Below are positions 1-8,755 of a stretch of 64,000 nucleotides of DNA, piece after piece. The position numbers and the translations under genes are program-made. Under the pieces are notes generated by a model. That model made no database searches, was not told the DNA's origin, and was given only the letters and a program-made list of their open reading frames with translations. Position 1 is the stretch's first letter; each line of letters starts with the position of its first letter. Origin of the DNA: Haladaptatus sp. ZSTT2 (GTDB lineage: Archaea; Halobacteriota; Halobacteria; Halobacteriales; Halococcaceae); NCBI RefSeq assembly GCF_037081775.1, contig NZ_JBAMHQ010000001.1:2108001-2172000 (forward strand), given 5' to 3'.

Positions 1-467
1 CGGCGCAGCGTCGAACGGTACTCTGAACGAAGGTCTGAGATGACTTTGTCGACTTCACTGAGCTGATCTCCAGTGTCAGAATCCCGCGACTCCTCGGCTT
101 TTCGCACGGCTTTTTCAGAAACGCGCAGCCCTCTGTCTACACGATTGCTCATCTCTTCGATGAACTCGTAGACGATTTCTGCGGGAATCATCACCGTATA
201 CCGGTCGGGATTTTTCTTGATGAGCCACGTGTTGAGCTTCGAGAGCACCTCCTCTGAGACCCCTCTGTCTTTGAGCATCCGCGAGAGTTCCTCGTAGACA
301 GACGGTGGGATGTAACACGAGATGTGGAGTTTGAGCTTCGCTTCGGCAATGAGGTCTAACAGGCGGTCGACCGCCTGTTCTACATCTTCGTCGTCGTCGC
401 GTATCTCCTCGGTGATGAACGTAGACGTGTCGAGCACGAAGCGTTGTTTCAACGGATAGTCCGCCAT
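1..467 (-). CDS. RNA ligase partner protein (PIN-like), 3' end outside window
   Basis: Reverse-strand gene whose N-terminal 155 residues lie in the window; the C-terminus runs off the left edge. The opening [17 protein letters not shown] matches the archaeal RNA ligase partner family, a PIN-fold protein usually encoded beside an ATP-dependent RNA ligase, which would lie just left of the window. The Asp of VLDTS is the first PIN acidic residue. The rest is helix-rich and charged. Start chosen at the ATG giving MADYP because the conserved block follows at once; an in-frame ATG seven codons upstream (488) is possible. Family is recognised from the N-terminal motif; nuclease activity is not shown. 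Confidence 0.8.
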   Translation of the reverse strand, partial: MADYPLKQRFVLDTSTFITEEIRDDDEDVEQAVDRLLDLIAEAKLKLHISCYIPPSVYEELSRMLKDRGVSEEVLSKLNTWLIKKNPDRYTVMIPAEIVYEFIEEMSNRVDRGLRVSEKAVRKAEESRDSDTGDQLSEVDKVISDLRSEYRSTLR

Positions 468-557
468 CACCACCAGTTTGTCTCGCATGGCAATAGATAC
501 CAGTGCTCTGGGCCACCCAACACGTTATTGGGCGTCGGCAGAGTAGTTGTGTATAAC

Positions 558-1652
558 ATGTCCAATATTGCGCCCTCGGAAGTCAGCGCACGACTCCGCG
601 ACGGGGACGGCAGCCTCCACGTCCTCGACATTCGAAACCGTGACGAGTACGAAGAGTGGCACATCGAAGGGAGCCATAACATCCCCGTGTACAACTCGCT
701 GAGCGCCGGGCAAACCCAAGCACTGCGAACTCGCTTGAACGAGATACCCGACGACGCAGAAATCGCGACCGTCTGTATCGCTGGTATCGTCTCCCAGAAG
801 GCTGCTGCAGTCTTGCGCGATGAGGGTTACGACGCGAAGTCGATGGAGGGCGGCATGCGTGGCTGGGGAACCGTGTACGAACCCTACGACACCGGCGTTA
901 CCGGACTCACCCAAATCGTCCGCCCGGGGACGGGTTGTCTCTCCTACGTGTTTGCGGACGACGGCGAGGCGCTCGTCGTAGACCCCGCGCTGCACGCCGA
1001 GATTTACCAGCAGTTCGCAGACAACAACAACCTCGACATCGTCGGCGTCCTCGACACTCACGCCCACGCAGACCACATCAGCAGTGGCCCCCGTTTCAGC
1101 GAGTATCTCGACGTACCCTACTACCTCTCTGCGACGGACGCCCACGACCTTTCGGGATACACCCCCGTCGAAGAAGGCGACACCATCGCCGTTGGCAGTA
1201 CCGACCTCGAAGTTTGGGAGACGCCGGGCCACACCCGCGGCAGCGTCGTGCTCCGCCTTGACGGGGCCATCCTCGCAGGCGACACCCTCTTCGTCCGGAG
1301 CGTTGGCCGCCCCGACTTAGAAGGCGGCACAGCCGAGGCAACAGAAGGGGCGAACCTCCTGTTCGACAGCCTCGACCGACTCGACTCGCTCTCCGACGAC
1401 ACGATGGTGTATCCGGGGCACTTCAGCAACGAGACCATCCGCCCCGTCGCAGACACCATCGCCGCGATTCGCGCGCGAAACGATCTGTTCGGTGTCGCGG
1501 ACAAATCCGACTTCGTCGAGACCATCCTCGCAGACCTGCCCGACACGCCGAACAACTACAACCAGATTAAGGCCATCAACACGGGCAAAGAGCCGCTCAC
1601 CCAGCAAGCCGCAGACTTAGAACTCGGCCCGAACAACTGCGCGTCGAACTAA
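558..1652 (+). CDS. Rhodanese/metallo-beta-lactamase fusion hydrolase
   Basis: 364-residue two-domain protein. Residues 1-110 form a rhodanese domain with an active-site loop CIAGIVS (Cys73); residues 115-360 form a metallo-beta-lactamase fold with the metal motif THAHADH (168-174), later GHTRGS, GDTLF and YPGH. Such fusions act on sulfane sulfur, for example persulfide or polysulfide oxidation or transfer. In ETHE1-type persulfide dioxygenases the metallohydrolase comes first, so the order here is rhodanese-MBL. The start is MSNIAPSEV; the upstream in-frame extension is basic and uncharacteristic. The stop codon abuts the ATG of the MFS transporter, so the two are co-translated and the transporter may move a sulfur compound (inference). 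Substrate unknown. Confidence 0.88.
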   Translation: MSNIAPSEVSARLRDGDGSLHVLDIRNRDEYEEWHIEGSHNIPVYNSLSAGQTQALRTRLNEIPDDAEIATVCIAGIVSQKAAAVLRDEGYDAKSMEGGMRGWGTVYEPYDTGVTGLTQIVRPGTGCLSYVFADDGEALVVDPALHAEIYQQFADNNNLDIVGVLDTHAHADHISSGPRFSEYLDVPYYLSATDAHDLSGYTPVEEGDTIAVGSTDLEVWETPGHTRGSVVLRLDGAILAGDTLFVRSVGRPDLEGGTAEATEGANLLFDSLDRLDSLSDDTMVYPGHFSNETIRPVADTIAAIRARNDLFGVADKSDFVETILADLPDTPNNYNQIKAINTGKEPLTQQAADLELGPNNCASN

Positions 1653-2918
1653 ATGGCGCTCGTCCACGGAATCCGAGAAAATCGAGGACAGTTCGCCCTC
1701 CAGTTGCTGACGGTGTTCGCCGTTGGCCTCACGATTGGCGCAGAACGGAACGTCGTTCCCCTCATCGGCCGTGACGTGTTCGGGGTCGAATCGCTCGCCA
1801 TCATCGGCTCGTTCGTCGTCAGCTTCGGCTTCGTCAAAGCACTCCTCAACCTCTACGGTGGGAAGTGGTCTGAGACCTACGGCCGTCGCCCGATTCTCAT
1901 CGCCGGATGGGTGGTCGCCCTCCCCATCCCGTTCATCCTCATCTACGCCCCGAGCTGGTGGTGGATTACGCTCGGAAACGTCCTCCTCGGCGTCAATCAG
2001 GGGCTCGCGTGGAGTATGAGCGTGAACGCAAAAATCGACCTCGCGGGCGCGCAAGCCCGCGGCACCGCCGTTGGCTTAGACGAGGCGTTTGGCTACACAG
2101 GGGTCGCCCTCGGCGCGTGGATTACTGGCGTCATCGCCGCCGAGTACGGCCTGCAACCCGCGCCGTTTTACTTTCTCGCGGGTGTCATCGTTCTCGCGCT
2201 CATCGTGTCGATTCTCTTCGTCGAGGAGACCTTACCGTACGCCCACGCAGAAGCCGACGCGAGCGACGCGGGCGAACAGCTTCCGTTCAGAGCGGTGTTA
2301 AAACGCGCGACGTGGGGAGACCGGACGCTCTTTGCGGCCGCCCAAGCCGGGAGCGTCGAGAAGTTCGTAGACGCGCTTGTCTGGATTGCGTATCCTCTGT
2401 ATCTCACCGCCAACGGCCTCACCGTCGCACAGGTGGGCGTCGTCGTCGGGGTCTACGGCGGTGTCTGGGGCGTTCTCCAACTGTACACTGGCAAACTCGC
2501 AGACGACATCGGTCGGCGTCCGCCGGTTATCGTCGGCATGTTCGTCGCGGGGGCTGGCGTCCTCGCCACGGTGTTCGTCTCGGGGTACGGGCCGTGGATT
2601 GCCACCGCAGGCGTGACCGGGGTTGGGATGGCGCTGCTCTACCCTACCCTCATCACTGTCGCTGGTGACGCTGCCCATCCGACGTGGCGTGCCACGGGAC
2701 TCGGCGTCTACCGTATGTGGCGCGACGCAGGCTACGGCTTCGGTGCCATCCTCATTGGCGTCACTGCAGACGCGTTCAGCTTGCAGGCGGCGTTCGTGAT
2801 GGTTGCCGGTGCGATGTTCCTCTCCGGTGGTGTGGCCCTCTTTTGGATGCGCGAGACGCACCCCGAGTTCGGCAGAGATGCGTCCCATTCGACGGTCTCG
2901 CCAGTTATCGAAGAGTGA
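1653..2918 (+). CDS. MFS transporter
   Basis: 421 residues, about twelve hydrophobic membrane segments, typical MFS length. After the second segment the loop GGKWSETYGRRP matches the MFS inter-helix motif (G-x-x-x-D/E-R/K-x-G-R-R), and a second copy GKLADDIGRRP occurs at the start of the second half, as expected from the internal duplication of MFS carriers. Its ATG follows directly after the stop codon of the rhodanese-metallohydrolase, so the two genes form one operon. Substrate cannot be read from sequence; the neighbour suggests a link to sulfur metabolism or efflux of a sulfur species. Confidence 0.9.
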   Translation: MALVHGIRENRGQFALQLLTVFAVGLTIGAERNVVPLIGRDVFGVESLAIIGSFVVSFGFVKALLNLYGGKWSETYGRRPILIAGWVVALPIPFILIYAPSWWWITLGNVLLGVNQGLAWSMSVNAKIDLAGAQARGTAVGLDEAFGYTGVALGAWITGVIAAEYGLQPAPFYFLAGVIVLALIVSILFVEETLPYAHAEADASDAGEQLPFRAVLKRATWGDRTLFAAAQAGSVEKFVDALVWIAYPLYLTANGLTVAQVGVVVGVYGGVWGVLQLYTGKLADDIGRRPPVIVGMFVAGAGVLATVFVSGYGPWIATAGVTGVGMALLYPTLITVAGDAAHPTWRATGLGVYRMWRDAGYGFGAILIGVTADAFSLQAAFVMVAGAMFLSGGVALFWMRETHPEFGRDASHSTVSPVIEE

Positions 2919-2943
2919 AAAATCGAAAAGTCGTTGCGTTTGG

Positions 2944-3531
2944 TTACTCGCGCTTCTGACCGGCGCGAATGGACGGACGCGTGTGTTCAGTCCCTTTGCC
3001 GCGCTTGCCGAGACCACGGTTGGATTTGCCTGCGCCGGTGAGCCCGCGGTAGGCACGTCCTTTGTGGGTCTCGTCGCAGATCCAGTTGAGATCGTCGTCG
3101 TTCTGGATGGCTGGGTGTGCCGGGTCAACGAGGATTGCTTCGAACCATTTCTGGCGGCCGTCTTCCCCGACCCAGTAGGAGTTGAGCACGCGCATGTTGC
3201 GGTACTTCGTGGATGCGCGCTCCTCTGCGATGCGCTGGATGGACTTCTTGCGCGTGATGCGGTTTACGCCCTGGCGCTTCGAGCGGCGACCCGCTTTGTG
3301 GCGCTGTTTGCGGGCGCTGCCCTTGCGGACGCTGATGCGCACGACGACAATGCCCTGCTTTGCCTTGTAGCCGAGGTTGCGGGCCTTGTCGAGGCGGGTT
3401 GGGCGTTCGACGCGCTCGATTGCGCCCTGTTTGCGCCAGTCTTGCTTTCGTTCCCACTGGAGGTCGGCGAGTTTGCCGTCCCCAGGGGTCTTCCATGCGT
3501 CTCGGATGTGAGAGTAGAAGCTTTTTGCCAT
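2944..3531 (-). CDS. rpl15e: 50S ribosomal protein L15e
   Basis: 195 residues, the usual length for archaeal L15e. The N-terminus [13 protein letters not shown], the basic central [12 protein letters not shown] and [15 protein letters not shown] segments are family hallmarks. It is a large-subunit ribosomal protein binding 23S rRNA. Start is the ATG at 3531, preceded by a GGTGAT Shine-Dalgarno element eight bases upstream; the longer reading frame is rejected because it adds an unrelated leader. A leader of over 100 bases with an A/T-rich promoter-like segment near 3690-3705 lies upstream. It converges on the MFS transporter with a 25-base gap. Confidence 0.97.
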   Translation of the reverse strand: MAKSFYSHIRDAWKTPGDGKLADLQWERKQDWRKQGAIERVERPTRLDKARNLGYKAKQGIVVVRISVRKGSARKQRHKAGRRSKRQGVNRITRKKSIQRIAEERASTKYRNMRVLNSYWVGEDGRQKWFEAILVDPAHPAIQNDDDLNWICDETHKGRAYRGLTGAGKSNRGLGKRGKGTEHTRPSIRAGQKRE

Positions 3532-3737
3532 GGTTATCACCACGGGCGTTGGGTGGTTCAGCCATCTCGACGGCGCGACGCCGTGCGAATCGAGACTGTG
3601 TGTCTCGGCGGCCACATTCCGACCTGTGTTCACAGGTGCCCGCTGGTGCCCGTGTCGTCCAGCGAGTTCGTTTGCGAGTTCGGCTCTTATGGCGTTTAAG
3701 GCCTTCGACTTGGCCGTTCGTTGCAGACCATTTCATG

Positions 3738-3756
3738 CCTTACGTCGTACGTAAGG
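3738..3756. promoter_or_regulatory. Perfect inverted repeat upstream of L15e
   Basis: CCTTACGT-CGT-ACGTAAGG, 8-base arms around a 3-base centre, lies about 200 bases upstream of the L15e start and 35-40 bases beyond its promoter-like A/T segment. Symmetry and position suggest a protein-binding operator. No regulator is assigned. Confidence 0.4.
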
Positions 3757-3820
3757 TCAGTTTTTTGGGGTGCTTTGCTCCCGCTTAACAAAGGCCATCG
3801 CCAGCAGAGACGGTGATGCC

Positions 3821-3892
3821 ATGGTGCCAGAACTACTCGGCGCAGATGGCGACTTGCCCGCACACCAACTCGGTCACGCTGAGGTGAACTAA
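3821..3892 (+). CDS. Possible 23-residue ORF before the DUF1328-like gene
   Basis: ATG-initiated short frame (MVPELLGADGDLPAHQLGHAEVN) ending two bases before the ATG of the next gene. A GGTGAT element sits three bases before its start, and the GAGGTGA that would serve the downstream gene lies inside its last codons. This geometry suits a translated leader coupled to the membrane protein, but the frame is short and has no recognised homologue. Confidence 0.3.
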   Translation: MVPELLGADGDLPAHQLGHAEVN

Positions 3893-3893
3893 C

Positions 3894-4082
3894 ATGTTGG
3901 AGTTATTCACGCCGTTGCAGGCGTTCTCCGGCCAGTTCCTCCAGTATGCCCTGTTGTTCTTCGTGTTGGCGATCATCGCGTCCGTCGTAGGTGCACGCGG
4001 TATCGCGGGGATAACGATGGAAATCGCAAAAATCTTCATTGCGATTTTCATCATTCTCGCCATCATCGCGCTCATCCTGTGA
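3894..4082 (+). CDS. Small DUF1328-like membrane protein
   Basis: 62 residues, nearly all hydrophobic, with two membrane segments (about 15-35 and 42-62) joined by GARGIAGITMEIAK. The FFVLAIIAS...GIAG...AKI arrangement matches the DUF1328/YtjA family of small two-helix membrane proteins of unknown function. A GAGGTGA ribosome-binding site lies seven bases before the ATG. A T-rich tract follows the stop and may terminate transcription. Confidence 0.8.
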   Translation: MLELFTPLQAFSGQFLQYALLFFVLAIIASVVGARGIAGITMEIAKIFIAIFIILAIIALIL

Positions 4083-4087
4083 CGGCC

Positions 4088-4099
4088 GTTTTGATTTTT
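4088..4099 (+). terminator. T-rich terminator after the DUF1328-like gene
   Basis: GTTTTGATTTTTC lies within 20 bases after the stop codon of the small membrane protein. Oligo-T tracts are the usual archaeal termination signal. No strong hairpin is needed or seen. Confidence 0.5.
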
Positions 4100-4448
4100 C
4101 GACGCTCCTTGCCGAGCTGCGCTGCTCAGAACTGTTGGACAGCCTCGATGTCACTCGTCGATTGATATCCTGAAAACGGCGAGAGGAACGTACCCCTTTG
4201 TTTCGTGCCCCTCTCAAAGTGCACTGACCCGTCTCGCCAGACAAGTGCGTCGCCTGCTGTGGGACCCGCTCCCCATCCCCGCTTCGCTGTTTCGAGGCGC
4301 GTTAAACGAGGCTTCTGCCTGCACTTGCAAGCCCTCGTAGATTTCCTATCGTAGAATATGGTTTATCCGTTTGGTGGCGGCCACGACAATTCGCGCCGCT
4401 CACCGTCTGTGGGGCAACAATTCGAGACTTTCGGAAAAATTTCCGCGC
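4100..4448. other. 349-base non-coding stretch with inverted repeats, possible small RNA
   Basis: No convincing coding frame on either strand. It contains a long-range pairing ACAAGTGC (about 4242-4249) with GCACTTGC (about 4320-4327), a short hairpin AGGC-AGA-AGCCT on the reverse strand, and several G/C clusters; an A/T-rich segment near 4340-4370 could be a reverse-strand promoter. This resembles a structured RNA rather than spacer. I see no match to the conserved cores of SRP RNA or RNase P RNA. It lies between two genes that face it with their 3' ends. Confidence 0.3.
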
Positions 4449-5357
4449 TCAGGCTGCCGCTTCGATTGTCTCGAACTCACCGGCGACCACTGCATCGACA
4501 ATTGCCTGCACGTCCAGCTCGCGGCGCACTTGCTGGGGATACTTCTGCTGGAAGTGCTGGACGATGTTCTTCAAGTCGCGTGCGAGCAATTCGGGGGCGT
4601 TTTCGTGGTCGGTTGCCACCGCCTGTGGCCAGTCGAAAATCGTGACTCCGTCTTTGCCGACGAACACGTTGTACGCGCTCATGTCCGAGTGGACGTACCC
4701 CCGGGCGTAGGCGCCTTGCATCTCTCCGACGATGAGGTCGAGGACGGGAACCACTTGGTCTGGTTCGAGGGCGGCCCGCGAGAGTTCGACCCCGTCGATT
4801 TTGTCCATGATGATGGCGTGGCGGTTGTGGTCGATGGGCCGAGGAACGTGCACGTCTGGATACAGGGTTTCGAGCACCTCGTACTCGCGTTCTGCGGCCT
4901 TCCGTGCGGTGTACTGCCACGAGACGTGCTGGTTATCGGCGGTGTAGTCGCGCTCTTTTTGCACCTCACGGAAGTTCGTAAACCCCTCACGGTGATACTT
5001 GAGCGCGAGTGGCTTGTACGACTGCACCTCGTAGACGTCGCTTTCCTTCCCAACCCCGAGGGGTGCGCCAAAGCCACGGATGGTATCGCGCTCTGAGAAG
5101 GTGCGAAGCGCGAGCGCATCGTAGCCTTCGAACGTCAGACGGTAGCCTTCGTACTGCTGGGTCTTTCGCTCGATGAGTTCGCGGTCGTGACACCGGTCGA
5201 TTCGGTAGTCCACCTCCTTTTCGGTGAGGTTCGCAAACTCGGGGAGCTTCTCCCGGTTGACCCACTTGCTAAAACGCATTCCGTGTTCGATCCCCGAGAG
5301 GAGATAGAAGTCCTCGGGTTCGAGGTTCGCCATCTCTGGCGCGACGTTTCTGACCAT
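4449..5357 (-). CDS. rio2: Rio2-family serine/threonine protein kinase/ATPase
   Basis: 302 residues. Residues 1-90 form the winged-helix domain typical of Rio2; the kinase-like domain follows, with nucleotide loop GVGKESDVY (101-109), the lysine LALKYHREG (Lys120), catalytic loop HSDMSAYNV (223-231) and metal-binding FDWPQAV (241-247). Rio2 acts in maturation of the small ribosomal subunit. Length and motif order agree with archaeal Rio2 and no key residue is missing. It starts at the ATG at 5357; a nearly perfect 10-base tandem repeat (TAGCGGGTGC/TAGCGGGTCG) lies just before the start. Confidence 0.95.
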   Translation of the reverse strand: MVRNVAPEMANLEPEDFYLLSGIEHGMRFSKWVNREKLPEFANLTEKEVDYRIDRCHDRELIERKTQQYEGYRLTFEGYDALALRTFSERDTIRGFGAPLGVGKESDVYEVQSYKPLALKYHREGFTNFREVQKERDYTADNQHVSWQYTARKAAEREYEVLETLYPDVHVPRPIDHNRHAIIMDKIDGVELSRAALEPDQVVPVLDLIVGEMQGAYARGYVHSDMSAYNVFVGKDGVTIFDWPQAVATDHENAPELLARDLKNIVQHFQQKYPQQVRRELDVQAIVDAVVAGEFETIEAAA

Positions 5358-5669
5358 TAGCGGGTGCTAGCGGGTCGGTGGCTAAAAGTTCGGCGAGTGA
5401 CCGAAACGAGCTGATAAATCGTATAATGAGATATGAAATCGAAGGTGGCGGGCCACACTCGCAGCCACCGCTCGGGACTCCGTGTAAATACACCCTGAAC
5501 ATTCATGCAGCAGTTGTTACTCGGTGACACACATGGGTTGGCTACGGGCCGCCTGCGACGGTGGGTTTTTCGGGCCCGAATGAAAGCCTCCGCCACACGG
5601 CTTTCAGCCATTACCTTCTCCGTTCGCGAGCGACGCAACGCCTTTCTCTCCGGCCTTCCCATTTCGACT
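5358..5669. other. 312-base divergent intergenic region (rio2/lplA) with a hairpin
   Basis: Holds the divergent promoters of rio2 and lplA; A/T-rich box-like elements occur at about 5410-5440. A perfect stem TGAAAGCC (5581-5588) and GGCTTTCA (5599-5606) with a 10-base loop lies in the lplA leader, about 65 bases before its start. No coding frame is persuasive: the reading frame of lplA is open upstream, but that part is basic and lacks family similarity. Confidence 0.5.
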
Positions 5670-6485
5670 ATGACTGACCTCGCAGACCGGGAGTGGCGGC
5701 TCATCCGGGAAGAAGCGTGGGACGGCCCGATGAACATGGCACTCGACGAAATCGCCGCAGAAACGGCAGCCGCGGGCGGGCCACGAACGGTACGCGTCTA
5801 TCAGTGGAAACCAAGTACGCTCTCGCTTGGCTACCGCCAGGAACCAGACTCGGTTGATTGGGAGTTCTGTGCAGAACACGGCATCTCCGTCACCCGACGC
5901 CCAACCGGCGGCGGCGGCATCTATCACGGCGAGCACACCGACATCTCCTATTCGATTACCGCTCCGGCCGCAGAACTCCCGGGCGACCTGATGGAGACCT
6001 ACGAACTGCTCTGTACGCCGGTGTTCTCCGCCTTCGAAGAGATGGGCGTCCCCGCACACTTCGCAGACGAACCCCAGCCCTCGCTCTACAAACCCTCGTG
6101 TTACCTGCGCGACTTACACCCCGCCCACGACGTGGTGGCAGCGGGACGAAAGATTAGTGGGAATGCACAGTACCGTCGCCGCGACGCCATCATCCAACAC
6201 GGCTCGCTCAAGTACGACCTCGACGCAGACACGCACCTCGCGGTGTTTGCAGACCCCAATTTGACCACTGACGACGTGGAAAACCGCATCACGTCGATTC
6301 ACGAACTAACTGGAATCTCGCGTGCGGACGCCGTCACCGCACTCGAAGACGCCCTCGGCGCGTGGACAACGGCTGACGAAGGAACGTGGACACAAGATGA
6401 AATCAACCGCGCACGCGAGCGCGCAGACGAGAAGTTCGCCTCGGAGGCGTGGAACAAAAATCGCACGAACCCTCTTTCGAACTAG
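5670..6485 (+). CDS. lplA: Lipoate-protein ligase A family protein
   Basis: 271 residues with the biotin/lipoate ligase fold. RRPTGGGGIYHG (77-88) is the lipoyl-adenylate binding motif and GRKISGNAQ (159-167) holds the catalytic lysine (Lys161). It would activate lipoate and attach it to E2 and glycine-cleavage H proteins in the cytoplasm. Start placed at MTDLADREWRLI, where similarity begins. A short C-terminal helical segment follows the ligase domain. Its stop codon overlaps that of the convergent peroxiredoxin gene by four bases. Confidence 0.92.
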   Translation: MTDLADREWRLIREEAWDGPMNMALDEIAAETAAAGGPRTVRVYQWKPSTLSLGYRQEPDSVDWEFCAEHGISVTRRPTGGGGIYHGEHTDISYSITAPAAELPGDLMETYELLCTPVFSAFEEMGVPAHFADEPQPSLYKPSCYLRDLHPAHDVVAAGRKISGNAQYRRRDAIIQHGSLKYDLDADTHLAVFADPNLTTDDVENRITSIHELTGISRADAVTALEDALGAWTTADEGTWTQDEINRARERADEKFASEAWNKNRTNPLSN

Positions 6486-7015
6486 AAGCCAAACGTCTCG
6501 CTTTCGAGTTCGCCAACGTGTTCTGCGACCGCTTCGTGGAGTTCTGCGAGCGGTGGCGTGTCGAGCGTCGGGTCGATAGCGTTCTCCGCAATCCACCGAT
6601 AGCGGATGATACCGTCTTGGTCTACGAGGAAACACGACCGGTGGGCGCGTGGAATCACCTTGAAAGTGCGGTATTTCACGTCGTAGGCGTCTGCAATCGA
6701 GAGGTTTGCATCGGTGTACAGCGGAAACGACAGCCCGAGTTTGTCGATGAACCGCCGGTGGGTCGCTGGTCGCGATTTGCTCACGCCGACGACCTGTACT
6801 TGCTCGCCGCTTGCGAACCAGTCGTAGTCGCGGAAGGCACACCACTCACTGATACAGTCGGGCGTGAAGTCGTTGGTGTAAAACGCGAGTAAGACAGGAC
6901 GGTCTTCGAGTAACGAAGCGAGTGCGGTCGGTTCGGTTGAGCCGTCCGCGGTGACCAGCGGTGCGGTGAAATCGGGCGCCTGAGTTTCCACAGAAAGCCC
7001 TCGTTCTCCATTCAT
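6482..7015 (-). CDS. Peroxiredoxin (AhpC/TSA, BCP-like)
   Basis: 177 residues with thioredoxin fold. The segment FYTNDFTPDCISEWCAFRD contains the peroxidatic cysteine Cys54 in the T-P-x-C context and a second cysteine Cys59 five residues on, the spacing used by BCP/PrxQ enzymes for intramolecular disulfide formation. It reduces peroxides in the cytoplasm. The start is MNGERG; the longer frame upstream encodes a mixed, non-conserved leader. Convergent with lplA, overlapping four bases. Confidence 0.9.
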   Translation of the reverse strand: MNGERGLSVETQAPDFTAPLVTADGSTEPTALASLLEDRPVLLAFYTNDFTPDCISEWCAFRDYDWFASGEQVQVVGVSKSRPATHRRFIDKLGLSFPLYTDANLSIADAYDVKYRTFKVIPRAHRSCFLVDQDGIIRYRWIAENAIDPTLDTPPLAELHEAVAEHVGELESETFGF

Positions 7016-7101
7016 GAATTCTGATAGGTCTGTGTGTATGTATATACTTGGGTCGTCACGGGGTTCGAAGCCCCTTTGCTCCTCTACGAGAAACGACGGG
7101 T

Positions 7102-7968
7102 ATGCGAGTCGGAGCACACGTTTCTATGTCGAGTTCGAAAGTGTCGAGTGACCCGGAAAAACCCCCACACGACAACATTGCGAACGCCGTTTTCAGACAG
7201 GTCGCCTTTGGCGGCAACTGCGGACAGATTTTCACCCACTCCCCACAGGTCTGGCAGAGCCCGGAGATAAGCGACGAGGAGGCCGACCTGTTCAAATCGA
7301 AGACGGCGTCCGAACTGGCTGGCCCGTGGGTCATCCACTCGTCGTACCTCGTGAACCTCTGTACGCCAAAAGACGGGCTTCGCCAGAAATCCGTAGACAG
7401 CATGCAAGAGGAAGTCGATGCGGCCGCGCAACTCGACATCGAGTACGTGAACGTCCACCTCGGCGCGCACACCGGCGCGGGCGTCGAAGGCGGCCTCGAA
7501 AACGCCGTCTCCGCGCTCTCGGAACTCGACATTCCAGAGAGCGTCACCGTCCTCTTAGAGAGCGACGCGGGCAGCGGGACGAAACTCGGCGGCGACTTCG
7601 AACACCTCGCCTACGTTCTTGAGAACTCAGACCAGAACCTCGATATCTGCCTCGACACGGCCCACGCCTTTGCGGCGGGGTACGACCTCTCGACCGAAGA
7701 TGGCGTCTACGAAACCATCGCCGAACTCGACGAGGTTGTGGGCTTAGAGCACCTGAAGTGCGTCCACCTGAACGACTCGAAGCACGCCTGCGGGACGAAC
7801 AAGGACGAACACGCTCTCATCGGTGAGGGGCTGATTGGCGAAGAAGGCATGCGTGCGTTCATCAACCACCCCGACCTCGAAGACGTTCCACTCGTCCTCG
7901 AAACCCCGACCGAAGACGGCAAAGGCTTCGCGTGGAACATAGAGCGCGTCAAAGAACTCCGCAACTAG
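7102..7968 (+). CDS. nfo: Endonuclease IV (AP endonuclease)
   Basis: 288 residues, TIM-barrel AP endonuclease of the Nfo family. The start [13 protein letters not shown] is the conserved first strand; metal ligands appear in [34 protein letters not shown] and LETPTEDG. It cleaves DNA 5' to abasic sites in base excision repair. The ATG at 7102 was chosen because the longer frame adds an unrelated leader. The stop codon abuts the start codon of the following methyltransferase. Confidence 0.96.
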   Translation: MRVGAHVSMSSSKVSSDPEKPPHDNIANAVFRQVAFGGNCGQIFTHSPQVWQSPEISDEEADLFKSKTASELAGPWVIHSSYLVNLCTPKDGLRQKSVDSMQEEVDAAAQLDIEYVNVHLGAHTGAGVEGGLENAVSALSELDIPESVTVLLESDAGSGTKLGGDFEHLAYVLENSDQNLDICLDTAHAFAAGYDLSTEDGVYETIAELDEVVGLEHLKCVHLNDSKHACGTNKDEHALIGEGLIGEEGMRAFINHPDLEDVPLVLETPTEDGKGFAWNIERVKELRN

Positions 7969-8754
7969 ATGCGTCGTTTCGGGGCTGAGTACCTGCGTGA
8001 GACGCGACGGGGAATGTGGGAGGACACGACGGCGCTTGCAGGACTCGATCTCCCGAATCGCAGACGCGTCTTAGACGTGGGCTGTGGCACGGGCGAGTTG
8101 ACGAGCGTCCTCGACGCAGCATCGCCCGCCGAAGTCGTCGGCGTCGACCGCGACCCCGACCTCCTCGCCCACCTCACTGGCCCGGCCGTCCGCGGCGATG
8201 CGCTGGCCCTGCCGTTTGCAGACGACACGTTCGACCTCGTGGTCTGTCAGGCGCTGCTCATCAACCTCCCCGACCCGGCCGCGGCCGTCCACGAGTTCGG
8301 TCGGGTGTCGCGCGACCTCGTCGCCGCCATCGAACCGGACAACGGGGCGGTGACCATCGAGTCAACCGTCGACTCGGAGGCGCGACTGGCCACGACCGCG
8401 CGTAAACACTATCTGACGGGCGTAAACACGGACGTCACCCTCGGCGCGGCCGCAGCCGACCTGTTTCGCGAGGCTGGTTTCTCCGACGTTTCGACGGTCC
8501 GCTACGACCACGTCCGGACGGTGTCCCCACCCTACGACCCCCACGAGTTAGAAAATGCAAAGCGCAAGGCCCTCGGCTCGGGGCTCTCGAAAAATCGCGA
8601 GGAAATGCTTGCAGGTGGTCTCACAACCGACGCGTTCGAAGCCCTGCGTGAGGCGTGGCGCGAGATGGGTCGCGACGCAATAACACAGATGCAGACAGAA
8701 ACCTACGAAAAGAGCGAGACGGTGCCGTTTTACGTCACTGTGGGTCGCGTCTGA
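7969..8754 (+). CDS. Class I SAM-dependent methyltransferase
   Basis: 261 residues. SAM-binding motif I is VLDVGCGTGEL (about 34-44), followed by the acidic strand end VVGVDRDPD and motif LPFADDTFDLVVCQALL, the layout of the Methyltransf_11/UbiE-like family. The C-terminal part is helical. Substrate is unknown; it could be a small molecule or lipid. It begins on the base after the nfo stop, so the two are co-transcribed. It converges on a halocyanin gene one base after its stop. Confidence 0.88.
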   Translation: MRRFGAEYLRETRRGMWEDTTALAGLDLPNRRRVLDVGCGTGELTSVLDAASPAEVVGVDRDPDLLAHLTGPAVRGDALALPFADDTFDLVVCQALLINLPDPAAAVHEFGRVSRDLVAAIEPDNGAVTIESTVDSEARLATTARKHYLTGVNTDVTLGAAAADLFREAGFSDVSTVRYDHVRTVSPPYDPHELENAKRKALGSGLSKNREEMLAGGLTTDAFEALREAWREMGRDAITQMQTETYEKSETVPFYVTVGRV

Positions 8755-8755
8755 T

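Noticed and set aside
525-1232. Open reverse frame of 235 codons opposite the rhodanese-metallohydrolase
   Set aside because: It lies fully antisense to a recognised enzyme and its Val/Asp-rich sequence is the usual shadow of GC-rich haloarchaeal genes.
4100-4448. SRP RNA or RNase P RNA
   Set aside because: The conserved cores of these RNAs are not visible in either strand, so I kept only a generic structured-RNA suggestion.
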